A DNA stretch of 64,000 nucleotides from Lepraria neglecta (GCA_033220425.1 CM065650.1:930001-994000), one strand, 5' to 3'. Shown: positions 11,914 through 23,197, counted from the stretch's first letter. Translations and numbers: made by a program. The notes: generated by a model from the sequence alone, not told the origin.

Positions 11914-13755
11914 TTAGTCCCATCGCAACTCATCCACTAATTTCTGTAGGGGCCCAACCACTTTCCTATATATCCTGTCCGCCTGCGCCTGAGGTTCCCA
12001 ATCCTCTTCCTTTGACGCTAAGCAGAGGTCAACGACCTGCGTATATGGTATACCAGCACCCTTGATGAGATCATCCCGCTTTGATTTAGCAATCTCTTTT
12101 GCGGCAAATGGATCTTGCTCCTCAAGAACAGCCCAACAGCCGACTTGATGAAGCAGAAGTCCAAGACTGCTCATTGCTTCGTCTTCGGATAACGAGTGGC
12201 TCGCGGAACCTCCGATATCAACGGTGCTCTTTTTGGGGGCTTTCGATCCGAATCCAACGCTGAGATACGGCATGAGGATACTGTCTGTGCCAAGTGCTTT
12301 CTTTTCGCTTGCTGCTGGGTCATAGTATCGATAATCCATGAGCCGAGGGTAGGGGTGGGAAGATCCAAGAGACACAAAGTAACTGTGTGAGATGGCTATC
12401 TGGACTGCAAGCCTAAAGTAGGTCCGATACCTTGTTTTTTCTTTTATCAAGTCTGCGAGAGTGTCTTGGATTACCCACGAGGCGCTGATGTCTTGAAAAA
12501 GCTGATGGATGTCTGTCAAGGAATTGGGAGTAGCGATTGATCCAATATCGTGCAAAGATTCGTCTGCTTCTGGAGCTTGGACGTGCAGCATTCGAGAGAG
12601 GAAAACATCCATGTCCAGTGCAATCCGAAGAGTGGACGATTGTGGCGTGCTAAGCAAAGTTTCGGCCAGTACCATCGTGCTGAGCGATGGATCCGCGGAC
12701 TCAAGCTGTAAAGGATATACCGCAGTATCTGTACGGAACGTGACGTAGTCGTGCTGCAATGCTATCTTTTTCTTCATCTGGATATAGTCGGATGCCTTTA
12801 ATATACGAATGCTTATCGCAATTGGTGTGTGGTCCGTGGAACGCTTATTGGAGTCGTTCAGAGCACGATGAAGCCGTTGCAACGAGTTCTGGACAGCAAG
12901 CATGTCCTCGGGAATCGTTCCGTTGGAGATGGGTACTACCAAAAGGTTATGGATGCTTGTCAAGGCTCTCATCGAGACGATGTCTCTGATAAAGTCATTG
13001 CTGGCGTGAATTTCCTCAAGGTGTTGAATGAAAGCGCTCCTCTTCGTCAGCCACTTTGCTTTTATAGCAATCGTTGCAGCGTCCTGCAAATGCTTGGCTG
13101 CAGAAGCCTGAAGTTTTGATCCTTCCTGCACGTGTGCGTCTTGCAAGGATTGAGGAAAGCCGGCAGTCGACGCGAGAGTGCTCTCAGAGCTTTGTGATGT
13201 GTGTTCAGAAGGCGTTGAAGAACCAGGAGCCGCAGGACTGGCGTCTCTCCCTTCTCTTTTGCTTTTCTTGCTATGGAATCCTAGCCTTTTGAAAAATTGG
13301 CGTTGTGTGGTAGGAGGTTTGTTGGCTTGCTTTGGATCGAGTGTAGATTGAGGTACGGTTGACCGAGTTTGACTTTGGGAGACATCGCTTCTTACTGTCA
13401 CTTGGGTCAGCTGTTCATTGACTCATTCACGACTTCACTCGTCAAGTTTGATGAACTCACCTAAATGCCCGTCTATGACTACAATCATGTCTTGACACGC
13501 TTGAAAATTCGTGCTCATGTGGCTGAGGTGTGCCTTGATTTGCTCAATAATTTGCCTTTCCGGCACCGATACTAGGTCTGTCTTGAGTGCGACCTCCAAC
13601 CGAGCTTGTTCTCCATCAAGTCTCCTCTGTATACTGACATAGTGCTCCCCAAAATATTTAGTCAATTTATGTATACCATATGCCTTCCGAACCGTTTTTA
13701 TCGCGGGATCAAGTAGCGCCAAAGCCGCAAGGGCTATTCCAATTGGTTCTGGCAT
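11914..13755 (-). CDS. HeLo-like N-terminal / DUF7580 C-terminal fungal protein
   Basis: Two exons, 13755-13461 and about 13394-11914 (66-nt intron, phase 1, CAG acceptor), give 591 residues. The N-terminus (MPEPIGIALAALALLDPAIK, then KAYGIHKLTKYFGEHY) is a hydrophobic helix followed by the amphipathic pattern of HeLo/HeLo-like domains, known as membrane-permeabilising cell-death domains in fungal incompatibility proteins. A Ser/Thr-rich basic linker follows. The C-terminal 200 residues, ending in a motif with VGCWAVLEEQDPF, YTQVVDLCLA and a helix with KVVGPLQKLVDEL, fit DUF7580, which commonly sits behind such N-termini. No NTP-binding or HET domain is present and no amyloid signalling motif was seen. 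It is transcribed divergently from another HeLo-like gene 408 bp away. The domain name for the N-terminus is inference. Confidence 0.7.
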
Positions 13756-14163
13756 GGTTACAAGCTTGAAGTAGAGGCTGATGAAAATGTCAAAGAAGCA
13801 GAAATGAGTAGCGACACGTCGACATTTTGTGCGCCATGACTAGGTGCCAATTCTTATTGTCCAGCCTTGGCCTAGCCGCCACCATGCAGTGCGATCTGCC
13901 GATCAGTATGTTGGCTTGACACTGCCACTGGATTGCGGGGGCCACTCGCTAAAATTACGTTCATGATAGGTCAGCCTTACGGCATTATTGGCAGCCACTG
14001 GGGAATGGTTGGCAGGCTTCGTTGCCGTGTTACGCTGATTAGGTACGATAAGCACATTTTTCAGCCCCATAGGCTGCATTCAATGACTATACCCCATGGT
14101 GTTGTCTCGAATAAGTCCTAAAGGCATCAGCTTCATTCACACTTTCTTCTCATCAACGACGAC
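13756..14163. promoter_or_regulatory. Shared divergent promoter region between two HeLo-like genes
   Basis: The 408 bp separate the start codons of two genes reading away from each other. Both coding products start with a HeLo-like helix, so joint control is plausible. I saw no clear TATA element or known operator. Confidence 0.45.
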
Positions 14164-16262
14164 ATGGACCCCATTACCGCGGCGCGGATTGGATTTACCG
14201 CGGCGGAGACTACACTTGCTTTGGTAGATTTCCTCTTCCGTCGTATCAGATTTGTTCGAAGGGTGGGGCAGGATCCCAAGTCAGACGGACAATATATCCG
14301 CCTTATCACTGAGAAGGCGAGATTTGCAGAATGGAAAAGACGGATGAATATAGAGAGCGCGGAGGACTTGACGAATCTGATGCAAAAGCTACCAGCAAAT
14401 GCAAGGGAGTCTCTGGACATAATTCTTCTGCCAATGGTAAAATACATGAAGAAGGCAGAAACTTTATTCAACAAATATGGGATTAATACTCCTGACCCGC
14501 CAGACAGAAACCGGTCGTTCAGCGATACACTCAAACGAATTGATCTACTAATCGACGGCGGCCAGAGACAGTTGGACGACTTGTTGGGTACGTTGAAGAA
14601 CTGCAATGATGGTCTTCTTACTATTGCTCCGCCTGCGCCAGGCTACTATATCAGTCTCGCGGGAAACGACCAGATCCTCGAAACCTCTCAAGATGCCCAA
14701 TCCTTACGTTTGGAGGACTTACAGCGACCGCAACCCCTCCAGAGTGCATCACAATCACCCTCGACACCGAGGCAGACTGGCGAAACAACGGCTCAACGCC
14801 GGATTACTGCAGTATCCCACGCACCTGTCCCTCCTGAGCCTAGCCCAGCGGCGAAGGTCTTCCATCCTGTAATTGAGCTCTTATATTCGACTTGCCTCTC
14901 TGTCTTACGTGGTATCGCAATCCGATATCCGGCTCAGAAGACAAACTTCCAGAACATTGCGAATCGTCTGAATGTATGGGGAACTGGGATGTTCCGAGGC
15001 CAAGTGTCTCTCGACCAAGTACTGGATCAACGCTCGGATGCAGTTATTCTCAGGGACTCTTGCAGATATTGCAGTCATACTCGGTAGATTTTCCTCTCTC
15101 ATCACCACTCTTATTATCACTATCCCTTGTAATGGCTCCTCATCGTTATTCACTACTGATAGCACCATAACTTCGTGGCTGTGTATTGGGTAACTAGTTG
15201 TGCGCTCTCGTTCGAAGCTCACTAATGTTATAATATCGATAGGATACATACTGCCTATCTTAGGCGAGTCTGATCACTCACCATCAACTCTGCAGCTCAA
15301 AGAGCTATTTTCTTTCGCCGAAATTGCGAGTCTCCCTCTCCAAAGCCTTTCTCTCAGTGACGAGGCTGAGGATGATACAGATGCCTCAGAGCTTCTCGAG
15401 CAGTGGACAACAGAATTGACCGGCTTAACGGAGAGCCTGTTCAGCACACTTTCCACCACAGAAATGGTTTTCAAGACTGTACTAGCCTGTCAGACAGAGA
15501 ATCCAGCAATCGACGAGCGAGAGATGACGCTGATCAAGTCGGAATCCAAGATCTCTCTTTCCAACATGAAATCAGAATCAGCGAGGGAGTTGCTCAAAAT
15601 CGATCTCGAACTCATCGCCGCTATGCAGGAGTCCTTGAAGGACTCAAAGTATGCCAAACACATGGAGCATCGAAATCCTAAATTCAACGCCAAACAACTC
15701 TACGTGGAATTGGGCGAGGAGAGCCGTCAGATAAAGTACTGGGCAAGCAAACTTGAAGATTCTGGTGAACAGCCCATGACTACGGAAACACAAACGGCTA
15801 TGATGCTGAATCTTGCTAGGGTAGCCAGGGTCTTTGGTAAGTTAAACGCTCAGTGATACCATGCATGCTCTGTATAAGACAGGAGAGCAAGGCCTATAGC
15901 CAGTCGCATATGACGTATTACTATCCTGCTAATACAACACTATGTCAGATGCCGGGTTCAAATCCGCTAGCAGGGACAAAGAGCTTGATTCCAAGACCAA
16001 AACCGCCCTCCAACAATGCCTGAAAGACTTTCCCGACATTGACGCAGCCATAACAACCCCATTCCCAGAAACCGATACCGGTGCCGATACCGATGCAGCT
16101 ATGGAAGTGCTGAGGTCTTCGCACATGGAATTGCGCAGACTTGCTGGGTCGAAGACCCCAGATGTCTCGTATAAAAAGGACTTTACCCTGAGCAAGAAGG
16201 AGAAGATGGCAGCTGAGGAGCATGGTGGGATTAGTCATTCTGTGGACTATCAATTTGAGTAA
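14164..16262 (+). CDS. HeLo-like domain fungal protein, possibly frameshifted
   Basis: The start ATG at 14164 opens a HeLo-like region: MDPITAARIGFTAAETT, a basic segment FLFRRIRFVRR and then TEKARFAEWKRRM, the spacing seen in HeLo prion-inhibition domains. The frame runs to about 15020; the continuation (LFSGTLADIAVILG) is in the next frame, needing either a very short intron (15004-15043, 40 nt) or a one-base indel near 15040. Introns 15084-15242 (159 nt, phase 1) and 15837-15948 (112 nt, phase 1) then join to a helical C-terminal part (15243-15836) and a last exon (15949-16262) ending at TAA. The middle is Pro/Gln/Ser-rich (near 14700-14850). No enzyme domain was recognised. The layout resembles fungal HeLo proteins tied to heterokaryon incompatibility; a death function is inference only. 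Confidence 0.6.
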
Positions 16263-16779
16263 GGAGGAGCGTTAGCATTGGCCTTGTTGGCCTAGGTAGC
16301 ATTCTCGTAGGTAGTAAAATATTCCGGATCCTAGCCCCTCGAGCTTGCTTTGTGGCAGATTGGACTGCAACGTTTGAGCGTGTGGATATGGTCGCGGAGT
16401 AACGATGGGAAGTCTTCCTGGGCTATGGACCCAAATGTAACGACTGTTCCTAGTTTGTTGCTAGTTATATCGTAAGTCAAGTTGGGGAATTATCCGAATT
16501 ATTTTGATACCTGCGGGACATGTAACTGTCAGCCTAAATCGTGCTTATTGATGCAGCGGCCAGGCCTAGTCTATGCAAAGAACATCCTTCAGGAAGAACC
16601 GCTCACTTAATGTGGCTCAAAGTATGTGCGGAGTGCGCGGTAAAGTTCCATCATGATCATTGAATGTTCGTGATATTCACAAAAGCTATGTAGTCATCTC
16701 ACACATATCTCCCAAAAACGCCCACAATGCCGCCAAAATCAAAGTCATTAATCACCATCCCTACACCACCAGCAACGCC
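16263..16779. other. Convergent intergenic region
   Basis: 3' ends of the HeLo-like gene and the SUR7-family gene meet here. No further feature is supported. Confidence 0.4.
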
Positions 16780-17784
16780 CTACGCGTTACTCTCATGTCT
16801 AAACGGCTCATAAGCCGTCCCCCGATTCTGCAAGGGCATCTGATACCCCAGACCCGCCTGATATCCCTTCTGTGGTCCCCCAAACGGTTCCTCAACCCTC
16901 TGATATCCTTGAGGTTGGTCCTGGAACCTCCTGTTTGCACGAGGGGAATCACCATATCCCTTAATCCTATCACTCCTTCCACTACAGCAGCACACACTAA
17001 AGAGCCAGAACAAGCCCGATGCGAGTGAGAAAGCGACAGCGAGCCATACAGTCACGTAGATGCCGTGGCCTAGCAAGCCATGGATGTTGTATTTCGTCAG
17101 CGCATGGTTGAATGTGGCTGTTAAGGTAGCGTAGAGGATTGTGCAAGTGAGGGCAAAGGCGATGACGAAGAATGAGGAGACGGAGCTGACGATTGTGGTG
17201 GCTAGACTGCCCCACCTGCTAAACAAGGCGAAGAAACCGACGAGGATTTCGACGATGGTGGAGATGAGGGCGACGATGTAGGCGATGAACATCCATTTCG
17301 CGACGGTCTTGTAGGTATTTAGTCCGTCTTTTAACTCTTTGCTGAAGAATTGGTCCACGCCTGTGTTATTCAGGCCCCACACGTCGACGGGATTGAACCA
17401 AAACTCGTTCTGGTGAGGCGAGCAGAATGTGACATGGTCGCTCACACCTCCAGTGGAATTCGTAGCGAAATCGCCAGAGCAGTAGTTCCACAGGGAGACG
17501 TGGTAGAAGTCCTTGATATCCAACGCGCTCTTGATAGCTGAGGATCCAGCAGTCGTAGACAAGCCTGTGGTATCGTTGATGAGGTTGGCGATGCCGGAGG
17601 GGAGAGTGATATCAGCGGGGTTGATTTGGATGTCGGAGGTGTTTGCTCGGAAGAAGTAGAGGTCGTTAAAGGTGCTGTTATTCTTGTTTGTGCCGCCGAG
17701 GCCTACTATGATCAAGCAAACGAGGGAGGCGATGGTCAGGGCCATGGGCGTGAAGATACACGCAAAGCGACCGAGCTTCCCCAT
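16780..17784 (-). CDS. SUR7/PalI family plasma-membrane protein
   Basis: An intronless frame of 334 residues. Four membrane segments are visible: residues about 11-30 (directly behind the start), and three after residue 150 (around FIAYIVALISTIVEILVGFF, then FFVIAFALTCTILY, then VTVWLAVAFSLASGLFWLF). The large first extracellular loop contains N-glycosylation sequons and the claudin-like WNYCSGDF motif that marks SUR7/PalI proteins. The cytosolic tail is Gly/Gln/Tyr-rich with two QGYQ/KGYQ-like repeats. SUR7 family members mark eisosome-associated membrane domains or, in the PalI branch, sense ambient pH; which branch applies here cannot be decided. The start follows from the membrane segment placement and the lack of an earlier in-frame ATG nearby. 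Confidence 0.85.
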   Translation of the reverse strand: MGKLGRFACIFTPMALTIASLVCLIIVGLGGTNKNNSTFNDLYFFRANTSDIQINPADITLPSGIANLINDTTGLSTTAGSSAIKSALDIKDFYHVSLWNYCSGDFATNSTGGVSDHVTFCSPHQNEFWFNPVDVWGLNNTGVDQFFSKELKDGLNTYKTVAKWMFIAYIVALISTIVEILVGFFALFSRWGSLATTIVSSVSSFFVIAFALTCTILYATLTATFNHALTKYNIHGLLGHGIYVTVWLAVAFSLASGLFWLFSVCCCSGRSDRIKGYGDSPRANRRFQDQPQGYQRVEEPFGGPQKGYQAGLGYQMPLQNRGTAYEPFRHESNA

Positions 17785-18613
17785 GATGGCGGTGGTGGGT
17801 GGTTGGTGATGTTAGAGGTAACGAAAGTGGTCTTCGAGCTTCAAGCGTACCTAAAGTGACTTTAGCTGGAAGTACTGGGGTGTTTGTTGAACGAGTGTAC
17901 GGTAGGTGAATGCAGTCAGAAGTTGAAGAGGAAGAAGATGATTATGTAGGGATGGGAAGAGCTGGCCGTTGGGCAGAGATCTTCGGTCTACTAGTGTCAA
18001 AAACAGGGTGGCGTTAGCCAACCGAGGGGCTGAGTAAAAACGACGCCTGCTAAAAATAGTAAAATCCCGTAGGCGTGGAGACCTAAACCCAAGGACCTTT
18101 ACGAAAATATTTCTTAAAGGCATCAGCTTACGTCTCCTCGGTCCTTACGTCTGACTTCGAGGCTCTGCTTGTCAAATGGGGATCATCCTCACTGCCTCTC
18201 TCTTGCTTTGGATCACGCGTCAGACGCTTCTGATACACAATATTTACCCAAGTGCGGATATAATGCAAGATTGAATTTCTGTTATTTCTTAGTTCTCTGA
18301 GAAGGCTACTTATGCTATATTGCTGCCATGCTTCGGTAGCTCTACGACTTTACTTTTATGTTGGTGGTAATTGGAAGGCTTTCGCTTGGCTGCTTACCAA
18401 CGGGACTAACGAGATTGGGTCCTAGGCCTTGAAACTTGGTCCGATAAGATTACGTTGTCTTAGAGTGAGACAGATAGCTAGATCATACGAGCAGACGGCT
18501 GAAAATCCTCAGGTCTAGATATGGATATTCTATAAACGCCGGCGCTATGCTCTAAGGCTTGCAGTGCACATGCTCCGGCGACCTTCCCATAGCTTTGTTT
18601 ATTCTCGCAACCG
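17785..18613. other. Intergenic region, SUR7-like 5' side / XPG 3' flank
   Basis: The 829 bp contain the upstream region of the SUR7-like gene and the 3' flank of the XPG gene. Only short frames without recognisable similarity occur; some of them are shadows of the XPG 3' end. Confidence 0.4.
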
Positions 18614-21600
18614 TTACTGCTTGGCTTTGCCCTTCCTGCTCCCTTTTGATGCGACCTTTCCTTTCTTTCGTAACTTCGTTGGCGCCTTATACTCATCGTC
18701 ATCCTGACTCTCGCTGCCTGAGTCAGGAGGCTCCTGAGGAGCGGCTCGCTTCTTTGTTTTCGTTTTTCGCGTTGGGTGTTTCGTCTGTGTCTCAGCATTT
18801 GCTTCATTCCCATCTACATCTCCGTTCGGAGCAGCTGACGGCACTTCTTCAGGTTCGGGACCCACTTCGCCCTCTCCAGTGGTTCGGTTTCTCGCCTGCT
18901 GATGCAGTCTGCCCAATGCAGTCTCCATCCTCTTGCTCTTTCCTTCAACCCTCCTACTAGGCGCGAAAGCGTTATTCCCTCCGGCGCCATTCGGCTTACT
19001 ACCAAGTCCAACGCTACCACCGAAGAACTGTGTAATGTTCGCCTGTGTTCCTTCATTCTCTCTACGATTAATGTCTTTGATTACGGGTACCAGAACCTCG
19101 TCTGTGCGCTCCTGTGACCAACCTATGGTGGCCATTAGGAACGATCGCAAGGCGTCGAGATCGGGAACTCCCCACTGAAAGGGCGATGGATCGCTGTCGA
19201 CTTCAGGATGGAGATAGGCATGGTCGACGCGAAGATCAGGAAACACCGCTGGCAGAAAGAGTTTGGTTGCGTTCTTCTTGAATTTCCTGCGGAAGGGGTT
19301 CGCAGCATCCTCGGCCGATAATTGCTGGCCCATCTGCACGGTTTCCCACCACTTTGCGAAGTCTTCCAGCGTCTCGAATTCAGACAGGATCTCCAGAGCG
19401 GTGACAGGACCCACACTAGGAAGGCCTTCTGTGTAGTCGCTACCGAGCAAGTGCGCTATGCGGATGAGCTTTCGGCGGTCAAGAGAGTATTCTTTCTCTA
19501 GATCCGAGGACAGATAGCACTCTACGAATTTGGCTTGGTTGAACATATTTTTGTACACGCGAGTGCCACCGAAGAGGAAAATGTCGGAGTCGTCAGTCAC
19601 GATGCCGTCTACAAGGCCTAGGCTAACGAGCTCAGCACACTGGGCTTCAGCCTCCATGGGCGCAGTAACATATGGAAGCCCGAAGAGCTTGAGTAATTGC
19701 TGGCACTCCGTGACCATGATATGCGTGACTTCATCGGCGTCTCGTCGGTCCTTCTTCTGCTGATTACGCAGCTGACGGAGCTCTTTCTCGTAGTCTTCGG
19801 CGTTTTGTAGCTGTGACTTTGAATTGAGGGTAGAGGCGAAGCGAGCGTGCTCTTCTGCTTCGACCGCAAGCTGCCGCATAAGCTCTTCTTCCTCGGGATC
19901 AGAGTAGACGTCCTCATCATCTGCAGGCAGATTTTCGAGTATCTCGCCCCCAGTAGACTCGCCTTGCGGCAGACGAGGTGGTAACATCGCATGGTCATCT
20001 TGCATAGAAGCCGAAGCCTGGGGCTGGGTGGGAGAATCCGCAACTCCAACGTTCTCGAATTCGGGTGAAGGAGATTTAGAAGGCTGTGTGTGCAGTCTAC
20101 CACCAACCGGCCCTTGTACATCAATGCCATTCGATATTATTCTCCCTCCGTCCTCGGGCTCGCTCTCCGACCAGTTTATTGGGGCTTCGCTGTCTGAATC
20201 TCCACTAGATACAGGGGCCTTGGTGGTTTCCGTAGTCTCATTTGGAGCATCCCCCGGCCTTGCGTCGACGGGAGGCATTTCGGACGCAGGTGGCTCAGCT
20301 CTCGTCAGGTCTGCGACATCCCCCATCCTCACCTCAGAATCTACTGGTTTAGCCTCCCCCATGATCACATCGTCTCCCTCTCCCTCATCTGATGACTCGA
20401 CATCGATAACTTCTTCAGCCTTTTCTTTCGGCGCATCTAGATCGATAACCTCCCCAGTCTCCTGTCGCTTCAAGAATTCTCGAGCTAACGCCTGTTGTGG
20501 TCTTCTGTCTGGATCTCCGCCTTCATATTGCTTCTCCTCAATTGCTTTTTGCGCAGCTGCAGCCTCACGAATGTCACCAGAGAACCACGGTGGCAGTGAC
20601 TGAGCAGGCTTCTCTTTCTCTGGCTCCTTCTCGAAGCCTCCTGCTTGTTCTTGTTCAACTTGCTTCTTCTTCTTGCCAAGTATCGATTTGCCAAGGTTGA
20701 GTGACTCGAATGGAAGTGGACCGTCAAAGCCGGCAGCTTTAGAGCCCGACTGTGACGCTGGCGGGCCCACAACCGGGACCTCTCTTCGTGAAGGAGACTG
20801 CCTTGAAGGACCTGAAGCCGGATCTGATTGCTTCAGGCCGTAGGAATTTGGCCCACCCTGGGGCCTGTATTTGGAGCGCCTTGACTCTGCTAATACGGCT
20901 TGCAGGTCTAGATCGTCTTCTTCATCACTCTCATCCGCGAAAGGCTTGGGTGCTGCCCCATGGGCTCTCGCATTGGCGAGATGAGCAAACTCACGTCCAG
21001 CTTTGGCGTTCTTTTGGTTGAAGTCAAGAGGGCGGTCGATCCTTAGCCCTGCCCGAGCCGAGGCTGTGAATGATGCTAATTCCGACTCATCATCTGATTG
21101 ATCCTCATCTGGATTCTCGAGTGACATAGCAATAGCTCGATCCAGGTCTTCATCATGCTCCTCTTCTGCGGTCGGTGGAACGTCTTCGAAAAGAGCATCC
21201 ATGTCTTCCTCGACTTCACTGTTCTGCTGCGCTACGAAAAGCGAGTCAACTTCTTCCTCAGCCGTTTCTGTGTCAGCCTCTGCTATTCTCACGCCTGCTG
21301 CTTCGCTCCTCGCTTTATACAACGCTTGCCGGCGTTTCCTTATGGCTTCAGACTCGAATGGCACGTCTTCGAACCCTGACCGCAATGTTTGCTGAGTTTT
21401 CTTGGGCAATCGATTTAGACCTTCAATAGGAACATCCTCAAACCCATCATCCTCCCAAACATCCTCATCATCTAACGGCTCATCTTCCTTCCCAAGACCT
21501 TCCACATCTATGGGCTTGCTTCGTTCCCCTTCACCTTTGTTGCTAACCACACCCAACGCCCAACCACCCTCGACCCCATCGTTCTTCACAAGTACATACT

Positions 21601-22525
21601 CCTTCCCTTTCTCACCAGCCACACGCCCCCCATTGTTTATCCCAAACATGGCATCCTCCCCGTTCATCCCATTAAGATTCATCAATCGTTGAGTAAGCTC
21701 GTTGCGTTCCTTGACCCGATCGATCTGAAACCTCGAAAAAGCCATCCGATCCGGGAACATGGTATCCAGCTGCTCCTTGCTATATCCCATCCTCAGCCTG
21801 CTCCTCAATCTCGCCGCATTCAAGATATTATACCGATCACTAGCCGGCAAGCTCAAAAAGAAAGGACTATTAAAATCGATCTTGCTAAAATCATAAACAT
21901 TCACATCCTCCCCCGTATGAAATTGCCTCGCATACTCCTCCAGCTCCTCATGGCTCATAATCCTCGGATCATTCGGCGCGCCCATGTCCGCCAGATCAAC
22001 ATCCAGATTCGGCAGGTGATACGCGTCTTTCTTCTTGAACGTCCGGTTCTGCTGCCGTTCCTGCGGCGTCATCTGTAGCTCGTCCACGTAGACTAGATTA
22101 TCCGGCACCTCCTCCTCTTGATCAATTATCGGCCTGTCCCTCTCTTCCCTCCTCTTCTGATCATCCTCCTCAGCCCGCCGCTGCATCTGAACTGCCAATA
22201 GTTTCCCAGCTGTGCGGACAGCATCTTCCCTCCTGCCTTCTCGCCTCGCCTTTCGCCCACTGACTGTTTGCCTCTTGAGTATTGGCGCCCCGCCATCAAA
22301 GACGAAGACAGGCTTAATTCCGAAGAATAGTAGCTTGCATATTCGGCGGAAGAAGCCTACAACATGAGAGTTGCGGAGCGCGTTACCTTCTTTGTCGCGA
22401 ACCGCTTTGAGAAATTGGTAGATCCAGATTGAGGCATCGACGGCCAAACGCTTCTTATTCAGGGTTTCGAGCTTTATGGGGCGAGCGCAGGGTTGGACGA
22501 CTGTCCAGAGGCCTGTAACGCCCAT
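18614..22525 (-). CDS. rad2: DNA repair endonuclease Rad2/XPG (nucleotide excision repair)
   Basis: A single 1303-residue exon, long even for a filamentous fungus gene. The N-nuclease domain (residues 1 to about 100) starts MGVTGLWTVVQPCARPIK and holds KRLAVDASIWIYQFL and FVFDGGAP. The I-domain (about 920-1060) has PMEAEAQCAEL, the metal-binding DDSDIFLFGG, and the helix-hairpin-helix GSDYTEGLPSVGPVTALEIL. About 800 acidic, disordered residues separate the two, the spacer that in XPG binds TFIIH. Near residue 1160 the sequence QANITQFF fits a PCNA-interacting PIP box. The C-terminus is Lys/Arg-rich, suggesting a nuclear localisation signal. The enzyme cuts 3' to UV lesions. All catalytic acidic residues of the N and I parts appear present. 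Confidence 0.97.
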   Translation of the reverse strand: MGVTGLWTVVQPCARPIKLETLNKKRLAVDASIWIYQFLKAVRDKEGNALRNSHVVGFFRRICKLLFFGIKPVFVFDGGAPILKRQTVSGRKARREGRREDAVRTAGKLLAVQMQRRAEEDDQKRREERDRPIIDQEEEVPDNLVYVDELQMTPQERQQNRTFKKKDAYHLPNLDVDLADMGAPNDPRIMSHEELEEYARQFHTGEDVNVYDFSKIDFNSPFFLSLPASDRYNILNAARLRSRLRMGYSKEQLDTMFPDRMAFSRFQIDRVKERNELTQRLMNLNGMNGEDAMFGINNGGRVAGEKGKEYVLVKNDGVEGGWALGVVSNKGEGERSKPIDVEGLGKEDEPLDDEDVWEDDGFEDVPIEGLNRLPKKTQQTLRSGFEDVPFESEAIRKRRQALYKARSEAAGVRIAEADTETAEEEVDSLFVAQQNSEVEEDMDALFEDVPPTAEEEHDEDLDRAIAMSLENPDEDQSDDESELASFTASARAGLRIDRPLDFNQKNAKAGREFAHLANARAHGAAPKPFADESDEEDDLDLQAVLAESRRSKYRPQGGPNSYGLKQSDPASGPSRQSPSRREVPVVGPPASQSGSKAAGFDGPLPFESLNLGKSILGKKKKQVEQEQAGGFEKEPEKEKPAQSLPPWFSGDIREAAAAQKAIEEKQYEGGDPDRRPQQALAREFLKRQETGEVIDLDAPKEKAEEVIDVESSDEGEGDDVIMGEAKPVDSEVRMGDVADLTRAEPPASEMPPVDARPGDAPNETTETTKAPVSSGDSDSEAPINWSESEPEDGGRIISNGIDVQGPVGGRLHTQPSKSPSPEFENVGVADSPTQPQASASMQDDHAMLPPRLPQGESTGGEILENLPADDEDVYSDPEEEELMRQLAVEAEEHARFASTLNSKSQLQNAEDYEKELRQLRNQQKKDRRDADEVTHIMVTECQQLLKLFGLPYVTAPMEAEAQCAELVSLGLVDGIVTDDSDIFLFGGTRVYKNMFNQAKFVECYLSSDLEKEYSLDRRKLIRIAHLLGSDYTEGLPSVGPVTALEILSEFETLEDFAKWWETVQMGQQLSAEDAANPFRRKFKKNATKLFLPAVFPDLRVDHAYLHPEVDSDPSPFQWGVPDLDALRSFLMATIGWSQERTDEVLVPVIKDINRRENEGTQANITQFFGGSVGLGSKPNGAGGNNAFAPSRRVEGKSKRMETALGRLHQQARNRTTGEGEVGPEPEEVPSAAPNGDVDGNEANAETQTKHPTRKTKTKKRAAPQEPPDSGSESQDDDEYKAPTKLRKKGKVASKGSRKGKAKQ

Positions 22526-23197
22526 GGCTGGGAAGGTATAAGGCCTAAGAGGCGGTAGGGTGGTTCGTCATGGGGCCTGTCGACTTAGCATGGGTGGGAA
22601 AAGGTCATAGATGACATCCAAGCAGCTAGCAAACCATGTCAACTATATGCTCAGCATCTGACACAGTAAATACATTTGTTGAAGGAGCCATTCGTGACGT
22701 GATGACAGGTAGATATATCTACACCCTACTTGGTATTAACACGCCTTATCGACATGTTCTGCTGTTACAGCATATGTTACTGCAATCTGCTCCGTCTTAC
22801 CTAGGGATGGATACAGCGCTCCAGTATGCGGAGCCATCAAAAAGAGGCTCTTCATTCCCACAACGGTGAATTCGCTTTCACAGCTGTGTGACTACCCATG
22901 TTCCCATCTGAGTCTACATTTCTGAACTTCTGCCGCCATGTTTCATTTGCTCTTAGAATGTCCATGCTCCGCTTCATCTAGTCAGCATCTTGCTCGGATC
23001 TTCTCTGATAAGCACTGCAATGCACAGTTCATTGCTCCAGCTTCATTTGACTGATATCCAACAGCCAAGTCAACTGCGACCAGTTCTCGATGGATTGACC
23101 TTTGCCCAGCAGGACAGTTTTCATGCTACAGTGGAACTCGGTCGAATGTCTGCAATAATATGATCAGGAAAAACTGGCAACACAAGAGGAGAAGGCA
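22526..23197. other. Intergenic region upstream of XPG
   Basis: The region contains the XPG 5' side and the degraded 5' end of the HET relic. No ATG start for the HET relic is visible; I see no other gene. Confidence 0.4.

Noticed and set aside
20028-20603. Plus-strand frame of 191 codons, Ser/Gly/Pro-rich.
   Set aside because: Antisense to the acidic spacer of the XPG gene; codon composition mirrors the sense strand.
22636-22869. Small plus-strand frame of 77 codons upstream of the HET relic.
   Set aside because: No similarity, no promoter sign and composition like surrounding non-coding DNA.
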